Positions 8,987 to 17,746 of a DNA stretch of 64,000 nucleotides are shown here, one piece after another. The translations under genes were made by a program, and so were the position numbers. Within the stretch, counting starts at the first letter, position 1. Every line of letters begins with the position of its first letter. Location: positions 5,766,001 through 5,830,000 of the forward strand of contig NZ_AP018441.1 of assembly GCF_009937975.1 (NCBI RefSeq). The letters are read 5' to 3'. The stretch is from Undibacterium sp. YM2. Lineage in GTDB: Bacteria > Pseudomonadota > Gammaproteobacteria > Burkholderiales > Burkholderiaceae_D. The notes under the pieces are model-generated. The model was not told where the DNA came from. It saw only the letters and a program-made list of their open reading frames with translations, and did no database searches.

Positions 8987-9889
8987 ATGAATATCAGTTT
9001 TTTCTTTGAAGTATTTATCGGTGGCTTGTTGTCCGGTGTCATGTATGCACTGGTGGCGCTGGGTTTTGTGTTGATTTACAAAGCCTCAGGCGTCTTCAAT
9101 TTTGCCCAGGGGGCGATGGTATTTTTTGCGGCCCTGACCTGCGTGGGCCTGACCGAGAAATTTGAATTATCGCTGTGGCTGGCGATACCGCTGACCATGC
9201 TGGTGATGGTAGCGCTCGGTCTGGCCATTGAGAGGGTAGTATTGCGCCCGCTGGTCAATCAGCCTGAGATTACCCTGTTCATGGCCACCATAGGCCTGAC
9301 CTTTTTCATCGAAGGCCTGGCACAATTGTTATGGGGTTCTCAGCCACACAAGCTGACATTGCCTATTGAAGACGTACCCATAGAATATTTCATGGAGAAA
9401 TTCAATATCTTGGTATCGCAATTCGATGTGATTGCCGCTTTGATCTGTGCTCTGCTGGTAACTGGTCTGGCCCTGCTGTTTTCAAAAACCAAGATAGGCC
9501 GCGCCTTGCGGGCGGTGGCAGATGATCACCAGGCAGCGCTGGCAGTTGGTATTCCACTGCAACAAATCTGGGGCATAGTCTGGGCGGTTGCCGGTTTTGT
9601 CGCCCTGGTTGCAGGCTTGTTGTGGGGTGCACGTAATGGTGTGCAGTTTGCATTGACCTTTGTCGCCTTGAAAGCCTTGCCGGTATTGATTTTGGGCGGC
9701 TTTACTTCCGTCCCCGGTGCGATTGTTGGTGGCCTCATCATTGGTGCATCTGAAAAACTCGCCGAAGTATATATAGGCCCATTGGTCGGTGGTGGCATAG
9801 AGGGCTGGTTCCCGTATGTGCTGGCATTATTGTTCCTGCTGGTAAGGCCCGAAGGTTTGTTTGGTGAAAAAATCATACGCAGGATTTAA
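8987..9889 (+). CDS. livH: LIV-type ABC importer, inner-membrane permease (LivH-like)
   Basis: 300 residues, eight or so membrane segments. It opens with GLLSGVMYALVALGFVLIYKASGVFNFAQGAM, a split form of the hallmark LivH start (GLxxGxxYALxAxGxxLIY ... NFAQG). A central ALRAVADDHQAALAVGI loop is the EAA-like coupling contact for the ATPases. The start has a GAGG site 5 bp upstream. It pairs with LivM to form the translocation channel. Confidence 0.93.
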   Translation: MNISFFFEVFIGGLLSGVMYALVALGFVLIYKASGVFNFAQGAMVFFAALTCVGLTEKFELSLWLAIPLTMLVMVALGLAIERVVLRPLVNQPEITLFMATIGLTFFIEGLAQLLWGSQPHKLTLPIEDVPIEYFMEKFNILVSQFDVIAALICALLVTGLALLFSKTKIGRALRAVADDHQAALAVGIPLQQIWGIVWAVAGFVALVAGLLWGARNGVQFALTFVALKALPVLILGGFTSVPGAIVGGLIIGASEKLAEVYIGPLVGGGIEGWFPYVLALLFLLVRPEGLFGEKIIRRI

Positions 9890-9940
9890 TGTCTTGCAGT
9901 TCAACATAATCAAGCATCATTAGCAGCGTAGAGGAACAAC

Positions 9941-10999
9941 ATGTTCTACCGTGAAGCAGGTCAGTTTAAAACAAGCTATCAGGCAGATAACCAGATATTC
10001 CCGATACGGCAAGACCGTATCGGTATTGCCGTCGTCCTTATTGCAGCATTTGTTGCCGTACCCGGGCTGGCAACCGATTATGCATTTTCAGCGATCTTCA
10101 TCCCCTTCCTGATTTTCTCGCTGGCAGCACTGGGCTTGAATATCCTGACTGGTTATGCAGGTCAATTGTCGCTGGGTTCGGCAGCCTTCATGGCGGTGGG
10201 TGCTTTTGCCTCTTATAACTTTGTCTTGCGCATACCCGGCATCCCGGTCTTGCTGGCTTTTGTGCTGGGTGGTTTGTCGGCAGCCATGGTGGGTATTGCC
10301 TTTGGTTTGCCCTCATTGCGCATACGCGGTTTTTACCTGGCAGCGGCGACGCTGGCAACACAATTCTTTGTGGTCTGGTGTCTGACCAAGATACAGTGGT
10401 TTACCAATTACAGCTCTTCTGGCGTCATCACGGCGCAAGAGATGGTGATACTCGGCATGGCCATCAATACACCGGTTAAAAAGTATTTGCTTACGCTGAC
10501 CGTCGTCTGTGTCATGGCCATGCTGGCCAAGAATATGGTGAGATCGAACGTGGGCCGCTCATGGATGGCAGTGCGTGACATGGACGTGGCGGCAGAAGTC
10601 ATCGGTTTCCGCCTCATGCGTACCAAATTGCTGGCCTTTGCGGTGTCTTCATTTTACTGTGGCATTGCCGGTGCCCTGTATGCCTATGCTTATCTCGGTA
10701 CGGTGGAACCTGAGGCCTATAACCTTGACCTGTCTTTCCGTATCCTGTTCATGATCATCATCGGTGGTGTTGGTTCCATACTCGGTTCTTTCCTGGGTTC
10801 TGCTTTTATCATCCTGCTGCCCATCGTGCTGAACCTGATTGCCCATGGTCTGTCTTTGCCGACCAATGTGGCATCGAACCTGGAACTGATGGTATTTGGC
10901 GCATTGATTATTTTCTTCCTGATTGTAGAACCACATGGTCTGGCGAGGTTGTGGCAAATCACCAAAGAAAAATTGCGACTCTGGCCTTTCCCACATTGA
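9941..10999 (+). CDS. livM: LIV-type ABC importer, inner-membrane permease (LivM-like)
   Basis: 352 residues. The LivM hallmarks are present: ALGLNILTGYAGQLSLGSAAF near residues 63-83, GLPSLRIRGFYLAAATLA near 122-140, and a cytoplasmic AVRDMDVAAEVIGF loop that contacts the ATPase. About ten hydrophobic segments can be counted. An N-terminal soluble stretch of about 30 residues precedes the first helix. The start at 9941 has an AGAGGA site. It lies 51 bp after livH and before the binding-protein gene, in the usual order for this importer class. Confidence 0.92.
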   Translation: MFYREAGQFKTSYQADNQIFPIRQDRIGIAVVLIAAFVAVPGLATDYAFSAIFIPFLIFSLAALGLNILTGYAGQLSLGSAAFMAVGAFASYNFVLRIPGIPVLLAFVLGGLSAAMVGIAFGLPSLRIRGFYLAAATLATQFFVVWCLTKIQWFTNYSSSGVITAQEMVILGMAINTPVKKYLLTLTVVCVMAMLAKNMVRSNVGRSWMAVRDMDVAAEVIGFRLMRTKLLAFAVSSFYCGIAGALYAYAYLGTVEPEAYNLDLSFRILFMIIIGGVGSILGSFLGSAFIILLPIVLNLIAHGLSLPTNVASNLELMVFGALIIFFLIVEPHGLARLWQITKEKLRLWPFPH

Positions 11000-11119
11000 G
11001 TGCCAGCAACAAGATTAGTACCAACAGTAAAAGAGAGTTCATAATAAAGATGCTTCGCCTTTGCAATAAGAGGTAGAAAAGCATCAGGCAATATCCATCC
11101 AAAACCATAAGGAGACAAT

Positions 11120-12421
11120 ATGAAACTGCTTAAATCCCTGCTGATGGCCTCGGCAATCCTGGGTGCTGTCAATGCGGCCCAGGCGAATGATCAATTCATT
11201 CCCATCCTGTCATATCGTGTAGGCCCGTATGCGGCTGGCGGCTCAGGCTTTTACGGCGGTGCCATTGATTATTTCAATCTGGTCAATGCCAAGGGTGGCT
11301 TGAATGGCGTCAAAATTTCCTGGGAAGAATGCGAGACTGAATACAATGCCTCGCGCGGTGTCGAATGCTATGAGCGTTTGAAAAAAACCCAGGGCGGTGC
11401 CTCACTGGTAGAACCACTGTCTACCGGTATTGCCTACGGTATTCTTGACCGTGTTGCGGAAGATAAAATTCCTTTGACGACACTGGGTTATGGCCGTTCA
11501 GATGCTGCCAATGGCAAAGTCTTCCCTTATGTATTCCCACTCATCACCAGTTACTGGAACCAGGCTGCGGCCATGACCAAATACCTCGGCGATAAATCTG
11601 GTGGCATGGACAAACTCAAGGGCAAGAAAATCGTCCATCTCTACCATGATTCTGCCTTTGGTAAAGAGCCTATCCCGGTACTGGATGCACAGGCCAAACA
11701 ATATGGTTTCGAGCTCATCAAGATCCCGGTTGCCCATCCCGGTAATGAACAGCAATCGCAATGGCTGCAAATCCGTCAGGCCAATCCTGATTATGTGATC
11801 CTGTGGGGCTGGGGAGTCATGAATGCAGTGGCGATCAAGACCGCACAACGCAATGGTTATTCACGCGAAAAAATGCTGGGTGTCTGGTGGGCAGGTTCAG
11901 AAGAAGATGCAATTCCAGCTGGCGATGCAGCAAAAGGCTATACCGCGATGACTTTCAATACACCGGGTAATTATCCTGTGCTCGATGAAATCCGCAGCAA
12001 GGTGTATGCGGCTGGCAAAGGTAACCTCGGTGACAAGACCCGTGTCGGTTCTGTGTATCACATGCGTGGTGTAACGGCCGCTATTCTGTGGACTGAAGCC
12101 ATTTTGAAAGCGCAGGAAAAATTCGGCAAGGGCAAGCTCATGACTTCCGAGCAAATCCGCTGGGGCTTTGAAAACCTGAACGTCGATGAAGCACGTCAAA
12201 AAGCGCTGGGTGCAATGGGCATGTTCCCGCCTGTGAAAACTTCTTGCGAAGATCATGAAGGTTCCGGCGCTGTCAAAGTACAGCAATGGACAGGTGATAA
12301 ATGGAAGGCCATCACACCTAACTGGGTTACTGGTGACAAGGCTTTGACACGCGCCATGCTGGAAGAGTCTTCCAACAAATATGCGGCTGAGAAAAAAATC
12401 ACGCCTGCCTGTTTGAAGTAA
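11120..12421 (+). CDS. LIV-type ABC importer, periplasmic substrate-binding protein
   Basis: 433 residues. A perfect AAGGAG site precedes the ATG. A signal peptide (about residues 1-22, ending AAQA-ND) directs it to the periplasm, and the rest is a type I periplasmic binding fold (Peripla_BP_6/LivK class). An internal segment (RSDAANGKVFPYVFPL, near 127-142) and a cysteine pair near the C-terminus are visible. It is longer than LivK of E. coli (about 370 residues), as is usual for the LIV-type binding proteins linked to acyl-CoA ligases. It sets the specificity of the importer; the ligand is unknown but probably a carboxylate. Confidence 0.9.
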   Translation: MKLLKSLLMASAILGAVNAAQANDQFIPILSYRVGPYAAGGSGFYGGAIDYFNLVNAKGGLNGVKISWEECETEYNASRGVECYERLKKTQGGASLVEPLSTGIAYGILDRVAEDKIPLTTLGYGRSDAANGKVFPYVFPLITSYWNQAAAMTKYLGDKSGGMDKLKGKKIVHLYHDSAFGKEPIPVLDAQAKQYGFELIKIPVAHPGNEQQSQWLQIRQANPDYVILWGWGVMNAVAIKTAQRNGYSREKMLGVWWAGSEEDAIPAGDAAKGYTAMTFNTPGNYPVLDEIRSKVYAAGKGNLGDKTRVGSVYHMRGVTAAILWTEAILKAQEKFGKGKLMTSEQIRWGFENLNVDEARQKALGAMGMFPPVKTSCEDHEGSGAVKVQQWTGDKWKAITPNWVTGDKALTRAMLEESSNKYAAEKKITPACLK

Positions 12422-12494
12422 GCGGTAAGCAGTAACCAGCGGAGGCCAGACTGTGCCTCCGCCCCCTTTGTACAAATCATTGCAGATCACGATC

Positions 12495-13355
12495 ATGAGC
12501 GTTCATAGCATCACGGCAGAAGCGGCAACGGCGGCAACGGCAGCAGCGACCGACATCGCCTATCTCAGCGTCAACAATATCGAAGTCATCTACGATCATG
12601 TGATCCTGGTGTTGAAAGGTATTTCCCTGCAAGTACCACAAGGGAAAATTGTAGCCTTGCTGGGTGCCAATGGCGCAGGTAAATCAACCACGCTGAAAGC
12701 GATATCAACGCTGCTGCGTAACGAGCGCGGCGATATCACCAAGGGCGATATTACTTTCCGCGGGCAGCGGGTTGATCACCTGACGCCGAATGAACTGGTC
12801 AAGCGTGGCCTGTCACAGGTCATGGAAGGCCGCCACTGCTTTGGGCATTTGACGGTGGAAGAAAACCTGCTGACTGGTGCCTACACGCGCAGCCTGTCAC
12901 GCAGCGAACTCAAGGCGGAACTGGAAAAGGTGTATCACTACTTCCCGCGTCTGCGCGAGCGCCGTAATTCGCAAGCTGGTTATACCTCGGGTGGTGAACA
13001 GCAGATGTGCGCGATAGGCCGGGCCTTGATGGCCAAGCCGTCGATGATCTTGCTTGATGAACCATCGATGGGTATAGCACCGCAACTGGTCGAAGAAATT
13101 TTTGAGATTGTCAAAAGTCTCAACGTGCAGGAAAAAGTGTCTTTCCTGCTGGCCGAACAAAATACCAATGTCGCCCTGCGTTATGCCGACTTTGGCTACA
13201 TCCTGGAAAACGGCAGGGTCGTTATGGAAGGGGATGCCAAGGATCTCAGCAGCAATGAAGACGTCAAGGAATTTTATCTTGGTGTCTCAGGCGCAGGCCG
13301 CAAGAGTTTCAAGGATATGAAATTTTATCGCAGGCGCAAGCGCTGGCTGGCATAA
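12495..13355 (+). CDS. livF: LIV-type ABC importer, ATP-binding protein (LivF-like)
   Basis: About 286 residues from the ATG at 12495; an upstream GTG at 12453 is possible but has no better ribosome site. Walker A GANGAGKST lies near 56-64, the signature SGGEQQ near 165, and Walker B MILLDEPSMG near 182. A short Ala/Thr-rich N-terminal extension and a basic C-terminal tail (KFYRRRKRWLA) go beyond typical LivF (about 235 residues). It is the second ATPase of the importer. Confidence 0.92.
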   Translation: MSVHSITAEAATAATAAATDIAYLSVNNIEVIYDHVILVLKGISLQVPQGKIVALLGANGAGKSTTLKAISTLLRNERGDITKGDITFRGQRVDHLTPNELVKRGLSQVMEGRHCFGHLTVEENLLTGAYTRSLSRSELKAELEKVYHYFPRLRERRNSQAGYTSGGEQQMCAIGRALMAKPSMILLDEPSMGIAPQLVEEIFEIVKSLNVQEKVSFLLAEQNTNVALRYADFGYILENGRVVMEGDAKDLSSNEDVKEFYLGVSGAGRKSFKDMKFYRRRKRWLA

Positions 13356-13431
13356 GCCTTATGTACAGAGCCAACTATCCGATACCAAAGCAATACAAAA
13401 TCTTGAAGAAGCAATCAACCCACTATAGAGC

Positions 13432-14685
13432 ATGCTCATGAGTGACTATCTGGACGCCCTGGAAACCCGCAATCCACAAAGCCGCGAACAAGCGCTGATG
13501 AACAAGCTGCCGCAACTGATTGCCCACGCCCAGACCGCGGAAGGCTGGGGCAGGATATTGCAGGGAGTGGATGCGCATGACATCAAGAGCCGCAGCGCGC
13601 TGGCGCAATTGCCAGTGACACGCAAATCCGATCTCAAGGATTTGCAAAAAGCCTTGCCACCCTTTGGTGGCCTGAATACCACGCCTGCACGCCAGATGGG
13701 GCATATCTTCATGTCACCCGGCCCCATCTTTGACCCGGAAGGCCGTGGTCAGGACTGGTGGCGCTTTGCCCGCCCCATGCATGCCATAGGTTTGCGGGCA
13801 GGTCATCTCTTGCAAAACTGTTTTTCCTATCATTTCACGCCTGCCGCCTTCATGGTGGAAAGCGCTGCTGCCCGCATAGGTTGCGCCGTAATCCCGGCTG
13901 GCATAGGGCAGACGGAAATGCAAGTACAGGCCATGGCAGAACTGCGGCCTGACGCCTATATAGGCACGCCAAGTTTTTTGAAAATCATCCTGGAAAAAGC
14001 CCTGGACATGGGTGCCGATATTTCCAGCGTACAGCGCGCCATTGTCGGTGCCGAAGCCCTGCCACCTTCCCTGCGCAAATGGTTGCAGGAACATGGTGTG
14101 GCCCAGGTATTGCAAATCTATGCCTCTGCCGACATAGGTAATATTGCCTATGAAAGCGTGACCGGTGGCCAGGTCAATCCCGGCATGATACTGGATGAAG
14201 ATTTGATACTCGAAATCGTCCGTCCCGGTACGGGCGACCTGGTGGCGGAAGGTGAAGTCGGCGAAGTGCTCATCACGTCCTTCAACCCCGATTACCCGCT
14301 GATACGTTTTGGTACTGGAGATATGTCAGCGATACTGCCGGGCATCTCGCCCTGTGGCCGCACCAACCAGCGCATCAAGGGCTGGATGGGGCGGGCAGAC
14401 CAGACTACCAAGGTCAAGGGCATGTTTGTCCATCCTTCGCAAGTTGCAGAAGTGGTCAAACGCCATCCTGAAATCAGCAAGGCCAGGCTGGTCGTCACCG
14501 GTGAAATGGCGAACGATGTCATGAGTCTGCATTGTGAAACTGTAGTGGCCAACCCTGTGTTGCAAGCCGCGATTGTCGATAGTCTGCGCGATGTCACAAA
14601 ATTGCGCGGTGATGTGCAGTTTGTTGCGCCCGGCAGCCTGGCGAATGATGGCAAGGTAATAGACGACGCCCGCAAATACGAATAA
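13432..14685 (+). CDS. PaaK-like adenylate-forming protein with non-canonical P-loop
   Basis: 417 residues, similar in size and fold to phenylacetate-CoA ligase PaaK (about 430). The N-terminal region resembles PaaK (LPVTRKSDLKDL). However, the usual glycine-rich P-loop (SSGTTG-type) is replaced at about residues 88-97 by SPGPIFDPEG, and the second core motif, usually YGLTE, reads YASADIG near 230-236. The C-terminal hinge region TGDMSAILPG and the lysine-rich tail are kept. It closes the importer operon, 76 bp after livF, and is followed by a strong terminator. It may activate the imported acid with altered nucleotide handling, or act on a pre-activated substrate. Confidence 0.8.
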   Translation: MLMSDYLDALETRNPQSREQALMNKLPQLIAHAQTAEGWGRILQGVDAHDIKSRSALAQLPVTRKSDLKDLQKALPPFGGLNTTPARQMGHIFMSPGPIFDPEGRGQDWWRFARPMHAIGLRAGHLLQNCFSYHFTPAAFMVESAAARIGCAVIPAGIGQTEMQVQAMAELRPDAYIGTPSFLKIILEKALDMGADISSVQRAIVGAEALPPSLRKWLQEHGVAQVLQIYASADIGNIAYESVTGGQVNPGMILDEDLILEIVRPGTGDLVAEGEVGEVLITSFNPDYPLIRFGTGDMSAILPGISPCGRTNQRIKGWMGRADQTTKVKGMFVHPSQVAEVVKRHPEISKARLVVTGEMANDVMSLHCETVVANPVLQAAIVDSLRDVTKLRGDVQFVAPGSLANDGKVIDDARKYE

Positions 14686-14713
14686 AGCCAGACACCTCTG
14701 ATGCTGGAGCAAC

Positions 14714-14750
14714 AAAAAACCACGGAAAAGACAGCTTTTTCGTGGTTTTT
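14714..14750. terminator. Terminator of the ligase/LIV importer operon
   Basis: A 16-bp stem with one mismatch (AAAAACCACGGAAAAG paired with CTTTTTCGTGGTTTTT) and a loop of about 4 nt. A-rich and T-rich flanks make it able to act in both directions. It lies 29 bp after the stop of the PaaK-like gene. Confidence 0.9.
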
Positions 14751-14900
14751 GTTCGTCTTGCACCCAAACGCCAAAAATATTCTATAGTAGTTAAGTAAAC
14801 CAAATATGGGTGAGCCTGCCAACCAGACTTGCCCACTCTGTTTTCCCCGTTTTTTTCCTGTTCTGCCCTGCAACCAACTCACCAGATGGAGATTCGTTCC

Positions 14901-15359
14901 ATGACTGCACTGAATATCAATAGCAAAGAACACCAGGTAGATGCCGATCCTTCCACGCCCGTGCTATGGGCGCTACGTGATTCCCTGGGCCTGACCGGCA
15001 CCAAGTTTGGCTGCGGTGCAGCATTGTGTGGTGCCTGCACCGTGCATTTGAACGGCCAGGCGATACGCTCTTGCGTGACACCCATCTCTGCCGTTGCGGG
15101 CCAAAAAATCACCACCATCGAAGCCATGAGCCAGGACAAGGTCGGCAAGGCAGTGCAAGCCGCCTGGGTCAAGCATGACGTGGCCCAGTGCGGTTACTGC
15201 CAGAGCGGCCAGATCATGAGTGCCACTGCCCTGCTCAAAACCAACAGGAAACCCAGCGATGCCGACATCGACAGTGCCATGGCAGGCAATATCTGCCGAT
15301 GTGGTACCTATGTGCGCATCCGCGCTGCCATCCATGATGCTGCATCCACTCTGGCCTGA
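14901..15359 (+). CDS. [2Fe-2S] subunit of a xanthine-dehydrogenase-family hydroxylase (IorA-like)
   Basis: 152 residues from the ATG at 14901, which has GGAG 9 bp upstream. A plant-type [2Fe-2S] cluster is formed by cysteines in GCGAALCGACTV (about residues 37-48) plus one further on (RSCVTPI, about 60). A second helical [2Fe-2S] domain uses CGYCQSGQ (about 97) and CRCGTY (about 132). This is the small electron-transfer subunit of isoquinoline 1-oxidoreductase-type enzymes, which pass electrons from the molybdenum centre to an acceptor. It has no signal and is presumably co-exported with its Tat-bearing partner, 11 bp downstream. The substrate is unknown. Confidence 0.92.
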   Translation: MTALNINSKEHQVDADPSTPVLWALRDSLGLTGTKFGCGAALCGACTVHLNGQAIRSCVTPISAVAGQKITTIEAMSQDKVGKAVQAAWVKHDVAQCGYCQSGQIMSATALLKTNRKPSDADIDSAMAGNICRCGTYVRIRAAIHDAASTLA

Positions 15360-15370
15360 GGAGAATAGCC

Positions 15371-17611
15371 ATGCATTTTGAAGCCCGCCTCGATGAGATG
15401 CCACGCCATTTGCAAGCTCTATTGCAATCCACACCAGAAACAACCTCTACTGGCCTGAGCCGCCGCAGTTTCTTGAAGATGGCAACAGCCAGCGGCTTTG
15501 CCCTGGGTTGCTATCCCATGCTGGCAACAGCACAGGATACTGCTAAAGCACCCGCAGGCCTGAAGCCCACCGAACAACCTGGCGCATTCGTACAGATCGC
15601 CAAGGATGGCACAGTCACCGTCACCTTCAACCGCCTGGAATTTGGCCAGGGTGTGCAAACCAGCCTGCCGCTGATACTGGCAGAAGAACTCGATGCCGAC
15701 TGGTCCAAGGTCAAAAGCGCGAATGGCAATAACCACCCAGCCTATGTCGACCCGGCATTTGGCATGCATTTGACGGGGGGCTCGAATTCCATCGCTCATT
15801 CCTATACCCAGTACCGCGAACTGGGTGCCCGCACCCGTGCCATGCTGGTACAGGCTGCAGCCAACCAGTGGCAAGTTGATCCTAGTAGCCTGCGTACCGA
15901 GAATGGCAATGTCATTGGCCCCGGTGGCAAAAAGCTGGGTTATGGCGAGCTGGCTGATGCCGCGATGAAATTGCCAGTGCCAGAAAAAGTTACGCTGAAA
16001 GATCCGAAAAATTTCCGCCTGATAGGCAAACCCACCGGCCGCCTCGATGCCAAAGCCAAATCCACAGGCACCCAGGATTTTGGTATTGATACCCATTTGC
16101 CCGGCATGCTGACTGCGGTAGTCGCACGGCCACCAGTATTCGGTGCCAAGGTCAAAACTATTGATGACACAGCGGCAAAAACCATCAAGGGTGTCAAAGC
16201 AGTGCTGCGCGTGCCGACAGACCGTGGTGGAGAGGGCGTGGCGATTATTGCGACCGGTTATTGGCCAGCCAAACAGGCCCGCGATGTACTGAAGCTGGAA
16301 TGGGATACTGACGGCGTTGAAAAAGTCGATTCCACCAAAATGCTGGCGACCTATAAGGAACTGGCCAAGAAGCCGGGTGCGCTGAAGTTCAATGATGATG
16401 TTTCCAAGATAGCGGCAGCAGCGCATAAGCTGAATGCCGAATTTGCCTTCCCCTACCTTGCGCACACGCCTATGGAACCGCTGAACTGCACGGTTGCCAT
16501 CAAAGGTGACAAGGCAGAATTATGGATGGGCACGCAAATGCCTGGCCTCGATGGTTTTGCAGCCGCCAAGACCCTGGGCCTGAAGCCGGAAAATATCGCC
16601 GTGCATACCCAGTATGCAGGCGGCGGCTTTGGCCGCCGGGCAATTGCCACCAGTGACTATGTGGTGGAAGCCTGCAATGTCGCCAAGGCAGCGCAAACAG
16701 CAGGACTGGATGCCCCGGTACGCACGCTGTGGAGCCGTGAGGATGATGTCAAAGGTGGTTACTACCGCCCCATGCATTTGCACAAGGCCGAAATCGGTTT
16801 TGATGCCCAGGGCAATATCCTGGGCTGGGACCATGTCATCGTCGGCCAGTCCATCGTTGGTGGCACACCGTTTGAATCCATGATGGTCAAGGATGGCGTG
16901 GATATCACCGCAGTCGAGGGCATGAAAGAACCGTATGAAATGCCTATGCGCCTGTCTGTTCATCATCCCAAGATCAATGTGCCGGTCTTATGGTGGCGCA
17001 GTGTGGGTTCCACCCACACCGCCTTTGTCATGGAAACCCTGATCGATGAAATTGCCCAGACTACCAAGCAAGACCCGGTGGCTTACCGCCTGAAACTGAT
17101 GGGTGACAAACATCCACGACATAAAGCGGCATTGCAACTGGCGGTAGAAAAGTCTGGTTATGGCAAAAAGAAACTGCCAGCAGGCCGTTCCTATGGTGTG
17201 GCTGTGCATGAGTCATTCTCGTCTGTCGTTGCTTACGTGGTTGAAGCATCCATGAAGAATGGTCAGCCCAAACTGCACAAGGTCACTGCCGGTGTGCATT
17301 GCAATCTGGCGGTCAATCCCAAAAGCGTGGAAGCACAGGTACAGGGTGCGGCACTGATGGGCTTGTCGATGTGCCTGCCAGGTGCGGCGATCACACTCAA
17401 GGATGGTGTGGTCGAGCAAAGCAATTTTGGTGATTTTGTCGTGCCGCGCATTACCGACATGCCACAGGTTGCCGTGCACATCGTGCCCAGTGCGGATGCA
17501 CCTACCGGTATGGGTGAGCCTGGCTTACCTGCGCTGGCACCCGCTTTTGCGAATGCCATCGCCAGGGTCAGTGGCAAGCGCTGGCGTGAGCTGCCTTATA
17601 AACCAGCATAA
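15371..17611 (+). CDS. Molybdopterin-binding catalytic subunit, Tat-exported (IorB-like)
   Basis: 746 residues with a GAGGAG site at the start. A twin-arginine motif SRRSFLKMA lies near residues 30-38, followed by a hydrophobic stretch, so the folded enzyme is sent to the periplasm. The rest matches the xanthine dehydrogenase large-subunit fold in its IorB-type arrangement, with GGGFGRRA near 417-424 in a cofactor-binding loop and GMGEPGLPALAPA near the C-terminus, where the catalytic base glutamate (GEPGLP) is kept. It should hydroxylate an N-heterocycle or oxidise an aldehyde. No FAD subunit or cytochrome gene is adjacent, so the electron acceptor is unknown. Confidence 0.92.
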   Translation: MHFEARLDEMPRHLQALLQSTPETTSTGLSRRSFLKMATASGFALGCYPMLATAQDTAKAPAGLKPTEQPGAFVQIAKDGTVTVTFNRLEFGQGVQTSLPLILAEELDADWSKVKSANGNNHPAYVDPAFGMHLTGGSNSIAHSYTQYRELGARTRAMLVQAAANQWQVDPSSLRTENGNVIGPGGKKLGYGELADAAMKLPVPEKVTLKDPKNFRLIGKPTGRLDAKAKSTGTQDFGIDTHLPGMLTAVVARPPVFGAKVKTIDDTAAKTIKGVKAVLRVPTDRGGEGVAIIATGYWPAKQARDVLKLEWDTDGVEKVDSTKMLATYKELAKKPGALKFNDDVSKIAAAAHKLNAEFAFPYLAHTPMEPLNCTVAIKGDKAELWMGTQMPGLDGFAAAKTLGLKPENIAVHTQYAGGGFGRRAIATSDYVVEACNVAKAAQTAGLDAPVRTLWSREDDVKGGYYRPMHLHKAEIGFDAQGNILGWDHVIVGQSIVGGTPFESMMVKDGVDITAVEGMKEPYEMPMRLSVHHPKINVPVLWWRSVGSTHTAFVMETLIDEIAQTTKQDPVAYRLKLMGDKHPRHKAALQLAVEKSGYGKKKLPAGRSYGVAVHESFSSVVAYVVEASMKNGQPKLHKVTAGVHCNLAVNPKSVEAQVQGAALMGLSMCLPGAAITLKDGVVEQSNFGDFVVPRITDMPQVAVHIVPSADAPTGMGEPGLPALAPAFANAIARVSGKRWRELPYKPA

Positions 17612-17678
17612 GCAAAGCTAATTATTGTTACTTGAGTGCAAGATAAGTAGTAATGAAGCACAGATAGTTGTATGTTGA

Positions 17679-17727
17679 GGGATATCAGATTCCTGGAGTT
17701 TGATGAACTACCGGAATTTGGTATCCC
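17679..17727 (+). promoter_or_regulatory. Inverted repeat in the leader of the Cache protein gene
   Basis: Arms 17679-17693 and 17713-17727 match at 13 of 15 positions with a 19-nt spacer that itself contains AGTT-TGAT-AACT. The structure ends 6 bp before the AAGGAG ribosome site at 17733, so it could be an RNA stem affecting translation or an operator. No known motif is recognised. Confidence 0.4.
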
Positions 17728-17746
17728 ACAATAAAGGAGACTTATC

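Noticed and set aside
15419..16465. Long open frame of 348 codons on the minus strand, opposite the molybdenum hydroxylase gene
   Set aside because: It lies wholly within a confidently identified gene on the other strand, has no ribosome site or family resemblance, and results from the coding bias of that gene.
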